Source: Geobacter sp. UBA6151
GTDB lineage: Bacteria > Desulfobacterota > Desulfuromonadia > Geobacterales > Pseudopelobacteraceae
Direction of reading: 5' to 3'
DNA: 54,729 bases
Assembly (NCBI GenBank): GCA_002423105.1
Contig: DIUT01000006.1
Location: 1 to 54,729, forward strand
Both the position numbers and the translations under genes were made by a program. The notes below the pieces were generated by a model. The model was not told where the DNA came from and made no database searches. It was given only the letters and a program-made list of their open reading frames with translations. Within the stretch, counting starts at the first letter, position 1. Each line of letters opens with the position of its first letter. Positions 7,678 to 16,632 of the stretch are shown here, piece by piece.

Positions 7678-9183
7678 ATGCAAGCTGTTAACGTAACGGT
7701 GGCCAACGAACTTGCCGCTCTGCCGGTGCTGCAGGCTGCTGTCAACGCATTTGCGCTGGCAGCGGGCGCCGCGCTGTCCGTTGCCCGGCAGATGGAGCTG
7801 GTGATTGAGGAGATCATCACCAACATCATCAAGTTCGAGTACCTGCCCGGCCAGCAGGAGCTGATAGAGCTGGAACTGTGCCGAAGCGGCCAGCAGCTTG
7901 AACTGTCCATCCGTTTCAAGGGGATTCCGTTTGATATCGGCTATCTGCAGCGCTGCGAACAGGTGAGTGAAGAGGAGCTGCTGTCCGGCGCGGTGCGGGG
8001 GATCGGCCTGCATCTGGTGCGGCAGTGCATTGACGAACTGGAATATCGCAATCTGGGCAAACAGGGGCAACAAATCCGGATTGTGCGTAAACTGGGGGAG
8101 CCGCACCATCCGGCTGCCAGCCCATCGTTATCCGGCTCCCCTGCTGGAGAACCACTGGTCCCGGTACAGGCCGTTATCCGCAGGATGCTGCCCGACGAGG
8201 CGGCAACGGTTTCCAAGCTGGCCTATTTTGCCTACAACTACACCTATGTCTATGACCATATCTACGACCCGGAACTGGTCCGCTCCCTGAACCGGGAGGG
8301 GAGGATGATCAGCTGCGTCGCCGTTGATCAGGAGCAGGGAGAGATCGTGGGCCACTGCGCCCTGGTGCCGGATCAGCGTTCCGGCCTTGACGAGCTGGGG
8401 ATCGCTTTTGTCAATCCCCGCTACCGGGGCAGCGGCTGCCTGAATGAGTTGACCGAACATCTGCTGCATGAGGTGCGCAGCCGGGGTTCCGAAGGGGTGT
8501 TTGTGATGGCTGTCACCAGCCATCCCCATTCCCAGAAAGCCGCAGCAAAACATGGCCTGCGGGAATCGGCGCTGCTGGTGTCGCGGGTGCAGCCCATCGC
8601 CATACGCAACCTCCATGATCAGGCGCTGGCCCGGGAATCGCTGCTGTTCATGGTACGACTTTTCAAGAATGGGCAACGCGGGCGGTACCACGTTCCTGCG
8701 CAGCATCGTGACATGCTGGCGCTGATCTGCGGCCACCTGGGCATTGCGGCGGAGTTTGCCGCCACCGGGGAAACGGCTGTTTTGCCGGAGCAGGGGGCGT
8801 TGGAGCAGGAGGTGGATCATTATCAGGCCGGACATATCCATATAGTCAGCTACGGCCAGGACAGCCTGGCCCGGGTGCGGGCTATCCTGCACGGCTGGTG
8901 TCTCGACCGCCTGGAAACCATCTACCTCTACCTGCCGCTCACGCAGCCTGCCACGGCCGTATTGACCGCACACTTCGAGGAGCTGGGCTTCTTCTTCGCC
9001 GGTTTGCTGCCCGGCAGCAATGGCAATGACCGTCTGCTGTTGCAGTACCTCAACAACCAGCGCTACGGTTACGGAGAACTTAAAGCAGCCACCTGCTTCG
9101 GGCAACAGTTGCTTGAGTATGTGCGGAAGCTTGACCCGAACAACATCCAGGAAGGTGACCATGCAGTCCGCGACCATTGCTGA
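7678..9183 (+). CDS. HATPase (RsbW/SpoIIAB-like) - GNAT acetyltransferase fusion
   Basis: 501 aa. Residues 1-137 resemble anti-sigma-factor-type ATPases. The N-box is VIEEIITNIIKFEY (E44/E45, N49) and the G2 box is RGIGLHLVRQ (107-116). The G1 aspartate is missing, since the D-x-G position reads F-K-G (80-82). Residues about 167-310 are a GNAT domain with the acetyl-CoA loop RYRGSG near 250-255. The last about 185 residues are unrecognised. Known relatives of the first domain bind partner proteins such as sigma or anti-anti-sigma factors; here no partner is adjacent. It starts 2 bases after the PaaK-like gene and overlaps the next gene by 23 bases, so it is a genuine operon member. It may regulate or acylate the neighbouring enzymes (inference). 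Confidence 0.75.
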   Translation: MQAVNVTVANELAALPVLQAAVNAFALAAGAALSVARQMELVIEEIITNIIKFEYLPGQQELIELELCRSGQQLELSIRFKGIPFDIGYLQRCEQVSEEELLSGAVRGIGLHLVRQCIDELEYRNLGKQGQQIRIVRKLGEPHHPAASPSLSGSPAGEPLVPVQAVIRRMLPDEAATVSKLAYFAYNYTYVYDHIYDPELVRSLNREGRMISCVAVDQEQGEIVGHCALVPDQRSGLDELGIAFVNPRYRGSGCLNELTEHLLHEVRSRGSEGVFVMAVTSHPHSQKAAAKHGLRESALLVSRVQPIAIRNLHDQALARESLLFMVRLFKNGQRGRYHVPAQHRDMLALICGHLGIAAEFAATGETAVLPEQGALEQEVDHYQAGHIHIVSYGQDSLARVRAILHGWCLDRLETIYLYLPLTQPATAVLTAHFEELGFFFAGLLPGSNGNDRLLLQYLNNQRYGYGELKAATCFGQQLLEYVRKLDPNNIQEGDHAVRDHC

Positions 9184-11203
9184 ACTGCTGTCTGTAACGG
9201 CAGCGCAGCATGCCGAGCATCCGGCGATTATCTACCACAAACAGGGGTTGTCGATTTCCTATGGGGAACTGCTGAAAACAGCGCAACGGGTGGCCCGTGG
9301 TCTCGGCGCCCTGGGTATTCAACCGGGAGAACATCTGGCGGTATGGGCGCATAATATCCCGGAATGGATTTATCTGCAGCTGGGCTGCGCCCTGCGGGGC
9401 GTGGTGCTGGTGACGGTGAACACCAGTTATCGTTCCTTTGAATTGGAATACCTGCTGAAACAGTCGGAATCCGTGGCGCTTTTCATGGTGGACGGTGTGC
9501 GCCGGCCGGGGGAATACCGGGAGATGTTGCGTGAAATCTGTCCGGAGATCAGCGATGCCGGTGCCGGAGAACTGCATGCCGCCGCCTTGCCCCATCTGCG
9601 GCGGGTGGTGATGCTTGGCGCGGCTGACGATGCCGGGATACCGGGCTGGGAACGGTTTCTGGCGCTGGGCGATGCCGCAGGTGTTATGGCCCCGGCCAGC
9701 ATCAATGCTGGTGATATCGCCATGATCCAGTACACTTCCGGCACCACCGGCTTCCCCAAGGGGGTCATGCTCAGCCATGCAAACCTGCTGGGCAATGTCC
9801 GCGATGTGGCGCAACTGCTGGGCATGACGCCGGACGACCGGCTCTGTATTCCGGTGCCGTTTTTTCACTGCTTCGGCTCGGTGCTGGGTACCCTGCTCTG
9901 TCTGGTCAACGGTTCCACCATGGTGCCGCTGGAACAGTTCAAAGCTGCAGATGTGCTGGAAACGGTACAGGCCTGCGGCTGTACGCTGCTGCATGGTGTC
10001 CCGGCCATGTTCATTGCCGAACTGGAAGCACTGAACAAGGGGAAGTACGATGTCTCAACGCTGCGCAGCGGCATCATGGGCGGTTCCCCCTGTCCGCTGG
10101 AGGTGATGCGCGCCGTCACCACCACCCTTGGGGTGCGGGATATGTGCATCGCCTACGGTCTGACCGAAACCTCGCCGCTGATCACCATTACCCGTCGCGA
10201 TACCCCGCTGGAGCTGCGCTCGTCAACGGTCGGCACCTGCCTGCCCGGCGTCGAGGTGAAGATCGTCAATCCCCGCAGCGGCGAAACGGTGCCTCCCGGC
10301 GTACAGGGAGAGCTCTGTTGTCGCGGCTACAATGTCATGCAGGGCTACTTCAGGATGCCGGAGGCAACAGAGCAGGCCATTGACCGTGACGGCTGGTTCC
10401 ACAGTGGTGATCTGGCCACCCTGGACAGCGCAGGCTACGTCAGGATCACCGGCAGGGCCAAGGATATGATCATCCGTGGCGGCGAAAACATCTACCCGCG
10501 GGAGATCGAGGAATTTCTGTTTACCCATCCGGCGGTCAAGGATGTCCAGGTGGTCGGTGTGCCCAGCAGTTTTTACGGCGAAGAAGTGGCGGCCTTTGTG
10601 CAGATCAGGGAGGGAGCTGCAGCTGACTCCGAGCAGTTGCGGGATTTCTGCAGCAGCCGTATCGCCCGCCACAAGGTGCCGCGGTATCTGGCCATCGTGG
10701 ACAGCTACCCGGCCACGGCCAGTGGCAAGGTGCAGAAATATAAACTGCGGGAGCAGGCCATTGCGCGCTTCGGCCTGGAGCAGGAGGCACGCTCTGTTGT
10801 CTCCCGTTCTCCAATCATGCGTCTGGAACCGGGCCGGGATTCTTCCGAACGGATATTCTCCTTCATCGATACCCAGGTTGCGCCGTGGGGGCTTGACCTG
10901 CAACTGCTGTTCAAGGCGTCGGCTGCCCTGAATGAGCTGCTGGAAATGATTGCCGCAGCCAATCTGTCGCAGGATCTCCTTGAAGTCCGTTTCTCCTTCG
11001 ACAACTTCAATCTGGGGCTCGACCTTGTTTATCATGGCAAAGCGCCTGAGTTTGCCGAAGAACGGCCAAGCGCAGAGGAGCTGCTCACTGACGGCTCGGC
11101 GGTTGCCCGTCTGGCCGGCTACCTGGTGCGCAGCTACGCCAGCCAGATCAGCAGCAGTTGCCGGGATGGCCTTTGCCGTATCCAATTGCACTTTGAAGTC
11201 TGA
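9161..11203 (+). CDS. Acyl-CoA synthetase (FadD-like) with HATPase-like C-terminal extension
   Basis: 680 aa from ATG 9161 (AGGAAGG just upstream). Residues 1 to about 550 are a complete AMP-binding acyl-CoA ligase: P-loop YTSGTTGFPKG (191-201), AYGLTETSP, the GWFHSGD motif and the terminal lysine region (PATASGKVQKYKL). Such enzymes make acyl-CoA from free acid, ATP and CoA in the cytosol. The remaining about 110 residues are not part of the family. They contain ALNELLEMIAAA, then a strand pattern ending DLVYHGKAP, then ARLAGYLVRSY, the order of N, G1 and G2 boxes of GHKL ATPases without their acidic and glycine residues. This suggests a dead HATPase domain that may pair with the upstream HATPase-GNAT. 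A long palindrome follows before luxE. Confidence 0.85.
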   Translation: MQSATIAELLSVTAAQHAEHPAIIYHKQGLSISYGELLKTAQRVARGLGALGIQPGEHLAVWAHNIPEWIYLQLGCALRGVVLVTVNTSYRSFELEYLLKQSESVALFMVDGVRRPGEYREMLREICPEISDAGAGELHAAALPHLRRVVMLGAADDAGIPGWERFLALGDAAGVMAPASINAGDIAMIQYTSGTTGFPKGVMLSHANLLGNVRDVAQLLGMTPDDRLCIPVPFFHCFGSVLGTLLCLVNGSTMVPLEQFKAADVLETVQACGCTLLHGVPAMFIAELEALNKGKYDVSTLRSGIMGGSPCPLEVMRAVTTTLGVRDMCIAYGLTETSPLITITRRDTPLELRSSTVGTCLPGVEVKIVNPRSGETVPPGVQGELCCRGYNVMQGYFRMPEATEQAIDRDGWFHSGDLATLDSAGYVRITGRAKDMIIRGGENIYPREIEEFLFTHPAVKDVQVVGVPSSFYGEEVAAFVQIREGAAADSEQLRDFCSSRIARHKVPRYLAIVDSYPATASGKVQKYKLREQAIARFGLEQEARSVVSRSPIMRLEPGRDSSERIFSFIDTQVAPWGLDLQLLFKASAALNELLEMIAAANLSQDLLEVRFSFDNFNLGLDLVYHGKAPEFAEERPSAEELLTDGSAVARLAGYLVRSYASQISSSCRDGLCRIQLHFEV

Positions 11204-11219
11204 CGCACCCGTCTTCAGG

Positions 11220-11306
11220 GCATCTTTCCCTGCCCCTTAATCGTAAAATCCTCGACGTAGCGCTGCTACGCCTGCGGTTTTACTCAATCAGGCCAGGAAA
11301 ATCTGC
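11220..11306. repeat. Long imperfect palindrome (copy A)
   Basis: An 87-bp imperfect inverted repeat lies between the acyl-CoA synthetase and luxE-like genes. Arms GCATCTTTCC...GTAAAA and TTTTAC...GGAAAATCTGC flank the centre CGTAGCGCTGCTACG (11256-11270). The same 15-bp centre plus CCT recurs at 24788-24802. Probably a mobile REP/MITE-like hairpin that could fold in the transcript. Confidence 0.65.
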
Positions 11307-11358
11307 CCCAAATCCGGGCGCGTTATCTGCTAAAATCATTTCCAGTCAAGGAGAGTCC

Positions 11359-12492
11359 ATGACCTTTGCCGCCATTGATGCCCTGTGCAGCCGGACCGAT
11401 GCCTTCAATTTCAGTGATGAAACGGACCGGCTCTTTCTGGAGGCGATGGCCGAGAACTACGCTTTTCAGTGGGAGCGCCAGCCGTTTTTACGCTGGCTGG
11501 GGGAGCGGGCCGGATTTACTCCTGAGTGTCTGCAGGAGTTTGACGATATCTACCGCATCCCGCCGCTGTTTGTGGGGATCATGAAGCAGCATGGTTTCGT
11601 CAGTATTCCGGATGAAGAGATCGCCCTGGTTCTGACCAGCTCCGGCACTGCCGGGCAGAAGACCCGCTCTTTCTTTGACCAAGGCTCTTTGGCCCGCATC
11701 GAGAAGCTCTCCCGCGCCGTGTTTGCTGCAACCGGCTTTGTCAGTGAGACGCCTGCCCACACCTTTATCTTCAACTATGACACCTCCCAGGCGGGTGACG
11801 TGGGCACTGCCTGGAGCGCCGAACAGAAGGCGGCGCTGGCCCCCTCCCTTGTCCGCCACTGGACTATCCGCAGGAATGAGGCAACCGGAGCCTTTGATTT
11901 TGATCCGGCATACTGGGCAAAGGAGTTGCTGGCAGTGCCAACCGGCCAGCCGGTGCGCCTGATCGGCTTTCCGGCTTTCATTTACCGCTGTGTGCTGGAA
12001 CTGAGCAACCTCAATCCTGCATTCCGGGTCCACCCGGACAGCTTTGTGATCTGCGGCGGCGGCTGGAAGAACCACCAGGGGGAGACCATGACCCACCGGG
12101 AGTTTGCCCGCTTTCTGGAAGAGCGGATCGGCCTGCCTGCGGTGAACGTGCGTGATACCTTCGGCATGGCCGAGCACGGCATCCCCTACGCTGCCTGCCG
12201 GGAAGGACATCACCATCAACCGGTTTACGGGCGGCTGGCGGTGCTTGATCCCATGAGCCTGCAGCCGTTGCCGCTGGGGCACGAGGGGCTGCTGCAGTTG
12301 CTGACCCCTTACAACACGGCCCAGGCCAACCTCTCGGTGCTGGCCACCGACCTGGCAATGCTGGCGGAGGGTTGCCCCTGCGGTCTGCCGGGGCCGTATA
12401 TCGCCGCAATCCGGCGGGGCGGTCTCCGCAAGCACAAGGGCTGCGCCATAGCGGCCCAGGAAATCCTGAACAGGGCGGGAGCTGGATCATGA
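11359..12492 (+). CDS. luxE-like: LuxE-like acyl-protein synthetase
   Basis: 377 aa with AAGGAGA before the ATG. It matches the LuxE family: a conserved adenylation loop (TSSGTAGQKTRSFFD, about 93-107), a GGGWKNHQG motif near 235, DTFGMAEHG near 270, and a C-terminal CPCG-containing region. In bioluminescent bacteria LuxE activates a fatty acid as acyl-AMP, carries it on a Cys and hands it to LuxC. Here it overlaps the LuxC fusion by 4 bases (ATGA), so coupled synthesis and a direct LuxE-LuxC complex are likely. No luxA, luxB or luxD is present in the window, so the product is not light. The acyl chain is unknown. Confidence 0.85.
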   Translation: MTFAAIDALCSRTDAFNFSDETDRLFLEAMAENYAFQWERQPFLRWLGERAGFTPECLQEFDDIYRIPPLFVGIMKQHGFVSIPDEEIALVLTSSGTAGQKTRSFFDQGSLARIEKLSRAVFAATGFVSETPAHTFIFNYDTSQAGDVGTAWSAEQKAALAPSLVRHWTIRRNEATGAFDFDPAYWAKELLAVPTGQPVRLIGFPAFIYRCVLELSNLNPAFRVHPDSFVICGGGWKNHQGETMTHREFARFLEERIGLPAVNVRDTFGMAEHGIPYAACREGHHHQPVYGRLAVLDPMSLQPLPLGHEGLLQLLTPYNTAQANLSVLATDLAMLAEGCPCGLPGPYIAAIRRGGLRKHKGCAIAAQEILNRAGAGS

Positions 12493-15143
12493 GCCTCATA
12501 ACCTTCGAGCATCTGATTTTCGGGCAGCGTCATCGTTTCGGCGGCGACCTGCCGCTGGAGCAGGCGGAAAAGATTTTTGACGAAGCGCTGCTGGCGGAGC
12601 ATTCCCGGCAGTTCATGGCGGTGCCGATCGATACGATCCTGCGCCTGCTGGAGCAGGCCGGCGATCTGCTGTGCGATCCCGGCGGCCCGTTGTATCAAAG
12701 GGCCATGGAACTGTTGCCGGAGCATGTGGGCTTCTCACCGGCCATGGTGGCCTTTGGCATGGCCGCCTTCCGTGGCAGCACCCGGCGGCAGGCCTTGCAG
12801 GGGGTGTTGCGCCAGCTTGGCCCCAACCGCCACAGTCTGGATCATTTCGTTAACCTGCGGGGCGGTCGCACGCAGCGGGCCATACCGCTGGGGACTGTCT
12901 GCCATGTGGCTGCCGGCAACATCTTCCTCGGTTCGGTGGGGTCGCTGATCCAGGGGATCATCACCAAGAACGTCAATATCCTGAAAATCTCCTCTCAGGA
13001 CACCATCTTTCCTGCGCTGTTTCTGGAAGCCCTGGAACAGGCCGACCCTGAATGCTTGATCCTGAACCATCAGTGCATCACCTACTGGCAGCACGACAGG
13101 CATGACATCGAAGCCTTGGTGAAAAAGAGCTGTGACGGCATCCTGCTGTTCGGCGGCGAGGAATCGGTGTTGCGCTACAAAAACGGCCTGTCGGCCAAGG
13201 CCGAGATTCTGGCCTTCGGTCCCAAGCTCAGTTTTGGTTTGGTGCTGAAGGGATTGAGTGATGACGAGCTGCGGGAGGCGGCAGGCGGCTTTGCCCGGGA
13301 TATCGTGCTCTGGGAACAGCGGGCCTGCACCTCCTGCCAGAATATCTTTGTGGAGGATGACCCCACCACCGCCAGCTTCAGCCAGTATCTGGCGGAAGCG
13401 CTGGAGGAAGAGGCACAGCGCTTTCCCCAGCCTGCCCTTGGAGTGGATACCGCCGTAGAGCTGCGCAAGGAGCGGGAACAGCAAAAATGGCGGGAATTCA
13501 AGGGGGAAGCGTGGCTGCTGGAGGGCCAGGGGGCCGGGCATAGCATCATCGTGCAGCGCTCCGTTGAGATGGCTGACTCGCCGCTGCACCGCACGGTCTA
13601 CCTGAACCTGATTACTGACTGGCGAGAGCTGTTGTCCGGGAATCTGGGGAAGATGCGCTATTACCTTTCCACGGTGGGGATTGCCGGGAGCGAGCAGTTG
13701 CAGCAGGTGGCCGAGGCCTTTATCCAGGCCGGTATGCCGCGGGTGGTGGCACCGGGCATGATGTCCAGCGGCCGTGACCCCCAAGCCCCCCACGATGGCC
13801 GGATGATGGTGCCGCAACTGGTGCGGTTGGTGAGCAGCGAAGGACTGGCCTGGCAGCGTTTCGGACTGGAGAGCTTGCCGCACAAGGAAAAGGAACCGCT
13901 GCTGCTGGCCCGGTTGAACGATCTGCTGCTGACCGCCCGCACTGCCCCGTTTTACCGGGGACATCACCGGAATGTGACCCTGCCGCTGACCAGCCTTGAT
14001 CAACTAGCTACGGTTCCGGTGCTGGAGAAACAGCATCTGTTTGACTGCTCGGTGGATGAAAACCTGGCCATGGCCACCGGCCCGGCAGAAGGGTGTTACG
14101 TCTTTGCCTCTGGCGGCACCACCAGTCGCCCCAAATATCTGCTGTACAGCGTGGAGGAGTTCGAGGAATCCAAGCGGGTCTTTGGCGAGGGCTTGCGGGC
14201 CGTCGGGATCAACCAGCGGGACGTGGTGGTCAACTTTTTGAAGGCGGGCGGCTTCTACACCGGCTTTCTGGCGGTGAACGCCGGGCTGGAGGAAACCGGT
14301 TGCCGGATTCTTTCCATGTCCTGCAACCAGCCGGAGGAGCAGTCGCTGGAATATCTGAAGACCTTCCGGCCCAACACCCTGATCGCCTTTCCCTCCGGCA
14401 TGATACGGCTGGCCCAGGCAGCGGAGCGGAGCGGCTGTGACATCACCTTTGAAAAGCTCTTCTATGCCGGTGAGTACATCTCCCAGCCGGATATTGACTA
14501 CGTCCAATCGATCTTCAAGGCCCGGCAGTTCGGCTCCTTCGGCTATGCCGCCGTGGAAACCGGCCCCATCGGTTATCAGTGCACCCACTGCGCCGGTACG
14601 GAGCATCATATTGCCGAGGAATGGTGCCGGGTGGAGCTGAACGAACAGCAGGAGGTGCTGGTGACGGTGCTGGGTCGCACCCTGTTCCCGGTGGTGCGCT
14701 ACAACGTGGGGGATCTGGCGCAATGGGTGGATGAGCCGTGCCCCTGTGGCCGCACCGCGCCAAAACTGAAGCTGCTGGACCGCAGCGCCAAATGCATCGT
14801 GCTGCCTGCAGGCAGCATCTCATTTCAGGACATCACCAATGTCACGGCCACCATCCCCGGCCTGACCTCCATCTATCAGGCGCTGATCGAGGACGGGGCA
14901 GGGGGGCTCACCGATATCACCGTCAAGGTTGAGTGCCGCACTGCGGCTGAGGCTGCCAATGCGGCGCTGCGCGGTGAACTGGAGCGCAGTTGCCGGGCCA
15001 ACATCCATGCCCTGCGCGACTGCTGGGAAGGAAACCGCATCGGGAAATTCGAGGTGCAGCTGCTGGCTCCGGGAGGGATCGAAGGGAACCTGCGCACGGC
15101 AAAAACCAAGCGGATTGTGGATCTCAGGAAGGCGCCGGTGTAG
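12489..15143 (+). CDS. luxC-like: LuxC-like acyl reductase fused to a PaaK-like ligase domain
   Basis: 884 aa. The start is the ATG overlapping the luxE-like stop. Residues 1 to about 450 are LuxC (aldehyde-dehydrogenase superfamily acyl reductase): VCHVAAGNIFLGS near 135, FGGEES near 218, and the catalytic-Cys segment WEQRACTSCQ with Cys280. Residues about 460-884 are a second adenylating domain of PaaK/LuxE type, with ASGGTTSRPKYLL near 537, GYAAVETGPIGYQC and VVRYNVGDLAQW. LuxC normally reduces an acyl thioester with NADPH to aldehyde, so one polypeptide could activate and reduce its acid. The 3' end overlaps the convergent exporter gene by 20 bases. It has two internal ligase partners in the operon, so the substrates may differ. 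Confidence 0.85.
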   Translation: MSLITFEHLIFGQRHRFGGDLPLEQAEKIFDEALLAEHSRQFMAVPIDTILRLLEQAGDLLCDPGGPLYQRAMELLPEHVGFSPAMVAFGMAAFRGSTRRQALQGVLRQLGPNRHSLDHFVNLRGGRTQRAIPLGTVCHVAAGNIFLGSVGSLIQGIITKNVNILKISSQDTIFPALFLEALEQADPECLILNHQCITYWQHDRHDIEALVKKSCDGILLFGGEESVLRYKNGLSAKAEILAFGPKLSFGLVLKGLSDDELREAAGGFARDIVLWEQRACTSCQNIFVEDDPTTASFSQYLAEALEEEAQRFPQPALGVDTAVELRKEREQQKWREFKGEAWLLEGQGAGHSIIVQRSVEMADSPLHRTVYLNLITDWRELLSGNLGKMRYYLSTVGIAGSEQLQQVAEAFIQAGMPRVVAPGMMSSGRDPQAPHDGRMMVPQLVRLVSSEGLAWQRFGLESLPHKEKEPLLLARLNDLLLTARTAPFYRGHHRNVTLPLTSLDQLATVPVLEKQHLFDCSVDENLAMATGPAEGCYVFASGGTTSRPKYLLYSVEEFEESKRVFGEGLRAVGINQRDVVVNFLKAGGFYTGFLAVNAGLEETGCRILSMSCNQPEEQSLEYLKTFRPNTLIAFPSGMIRLAQAAERSGCDITFEKLFYAGEYISQPDIDYVQSIFKARQFGSFGYAAVETGPIGYQCTHCAGTEHHIAEEWCRVELNEQQEVLVTVLGRTLFPVVRYNVGDLAQWVDEPCPCGRTAPKLKLLDRSAKCIVLPAGSISFQDITNVTATIPGLTSIYQALIEDGAGGLTDITVKVECRTAAEAANAALRGELERSCRANIHALRDCWEGNRIGKFEVQLLAPGGIEGNLRTAKTKRIVDLRKAPV

Positions 15144-16557
15144 TCTCAAGCTTGCGATAGCGCAGGCCGATGAGCGCTATGCAGCAGCTCAAGATGCCGC
15201 AGATGGTGAAGGCGTTGTGAAAAGCGGCCAATATCTCCGGGGGAGACGTTCCCGCTGCCAGGGTTAGCCCTTTTGCGGCCAGTAGCCCCTGCAAGAGCAG
15301 CGCCCCGAAGGTGATCCCCAGGCTCAAGGAAAGCTGGAACAGCGTGCTTTGCAGGCTGGAGGCCCGGCTGATCCGCTCCCGGGGCACCTCCAGGTAGGGG
15401 ATCACGTTGATCACGTTGCCGTGCACGGAGAGCCACAGGCCGTACAGAAATAACAGCAGCAGAATCAGCAGGTGCGGGGTCTGGGGGGTGAAGCTGCGGA
15501 AGCCGATCATGGTCAGCCCCATCAGCAGCGGATAGATGGACAGTACCCGGTGGTTACCCAGCCGGCTGAAAAGAGGGGCGATCATCGGCTTCATGGTGAC
15601 CACCCCGGCGGCAACGGCAACGGTCATCAGGCCGGACTGAAAGGCATCCATACCGAACCCAAGCTGGAACATGGTGGGCAGCAAGGCCTGCATCCCCACC
15701 TGCACGGTTGTGCCAAGGACGGTCAGCACCGCGCCGATGCGGAAAGAAGGGATGCGGAACAGTTCCAGGTCGAACACGGCATCGCTTTTTCCCAGTGAAT
15801 GACGTACCGCGCAGACCAGCAGCACACAGCCGATCAGACCGGCTCCGGCGGTCAGGACCAACGGTACGCTACGGTCATCAACCGCCTCCAGGAAGAGACT
15901 GGCGCTTGCCAGTCCGATGCCTGCCAGCAGGAAACCGCTCAGATCAAAGCGGCCAACCTGCGGGTTGGGTTCGTTCTGTATTAAAGTGGAAATGGCACAA
16001 AAAGCGGCAATCCCGATGGGCAGGTTGACGAAAAATATCCAGTGCCAGGAGAGGTGGGTGGTCAGCCAGCCCCCCAGCACCGGTCCCAGCACCGGTCCGA
16101 ACACCAGCGGGATTGCCACCAGTCCGGCCACCTTCTGGAAGTTGTCCTCCCCCCGGTCGCGGAACAACCGCACCAGGATGATGCGGGAGACCGGGGTCAT
16201 CATCGCTCCGCCGATCCCCTGCAGGATGCGAAACAGCACGAACGGTTCCAGGGAGGTGGAGAGGCCGCAGAGCATGGAACTGACGGTAAAGAGGGTTGTG
16301 GCAAACAGCAGGGTGCGCTTGGGGCCGACCCGGTCCGCCACCCAGCCGCTGACCGGGATGAAAATGGCCAGGGTTGCCAGATAGGCGGTGATGGCCACCC
16401 GCAGGTTGATGATGTCGGTGTTGAAGGAGACGGCAATGGCCGGCAGGGCGGTGTTGAGGATGGTGGTGTCCAGCAGTTCCATCAGCGTGACGCTGGTCAC
16501 GGCCAGGGCGACGCAGTATTGGCCGAATGAGATTGAATTATCTGATTTTGAAGTCAT
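15124..16557 (-). CDS. DHA2-family multidrug exporter (MFS)
   Basis: 477 aa from ATG 16557 (MTSKSDNSISF); the open frame runs further upstream but lies in the promoter side of the divergent permease. It has 13-14 hydrophobic segments and the MFS motif A region (GWVADRVGPKRTL). The DHA2 motif C is LDTTILNTALPAI near 30 and the antiporter motif is PVLGPVLGGW. The family pumps drugs or organic anions out using the proton gradient, often as EmrB with a membrane-fusion partner, which is absent here. Being convergent with the acyl operon (20-base overlap of 3' ends), it may export that pathway's product, but this is only positional inference. Confidence 0.85.
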   Translation of the reverse strand: MTSKSDNSISFGQYCVALAVTSVTLMELLDTTILNTALPAIAVSFNTDIINLRVAITAYLATLAIFIPVSGWVADRVGPKRTLLFATTLFTVSSMLCGLSTSLEPFVLFRILQGIGGAMMTPVSRIILVRLFRDRGEDNFQKVAGLVAIPLVFGPVLGPVLGGWLTTHLSWHWIFFVNLPIGIAAFCAISTLIQNEPNPQVGRFDLSGFLLAGIGLASASLFLEAVDDRSVPLVLTAGAGLIGCVLLVCAVRHSLGKSDAVFDLELFRIPSFRIGAVLTVLGTTVQVGMQALLPTMFQLGFGMDAFQSGLMTVAVAAGVVTMKPMIAPLFSRLGNHRVLSIYPLLMGLTMIGFRSFTPQTPHLLILLLLFLYGLWLSVHGNVINVIPYLEVPRERISRASSLQSTLFQLSLSLGITFGALLLQGLLAAKGLTLAAGTSPPEILAAFHNAFTICGILSCCIALIGLRYRKLETTPAPS

Positions 16558-16632
16558 GTCCGGCAGTGTACCAGCAGTTGTGTGAAATACAAATGGCGAG
16601 TTATTGTTTTTATGGGAAAGGGTTCTTCTTCT

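Noticed and set aside
6404..15143. A bioluminescence (lux) operon
   Set aside because: luxC- and luxE-like genes are present but there is no luciferase (luxAB) or LuxD thioesterase, and the flanking genes are ligases and a GNAT protein.
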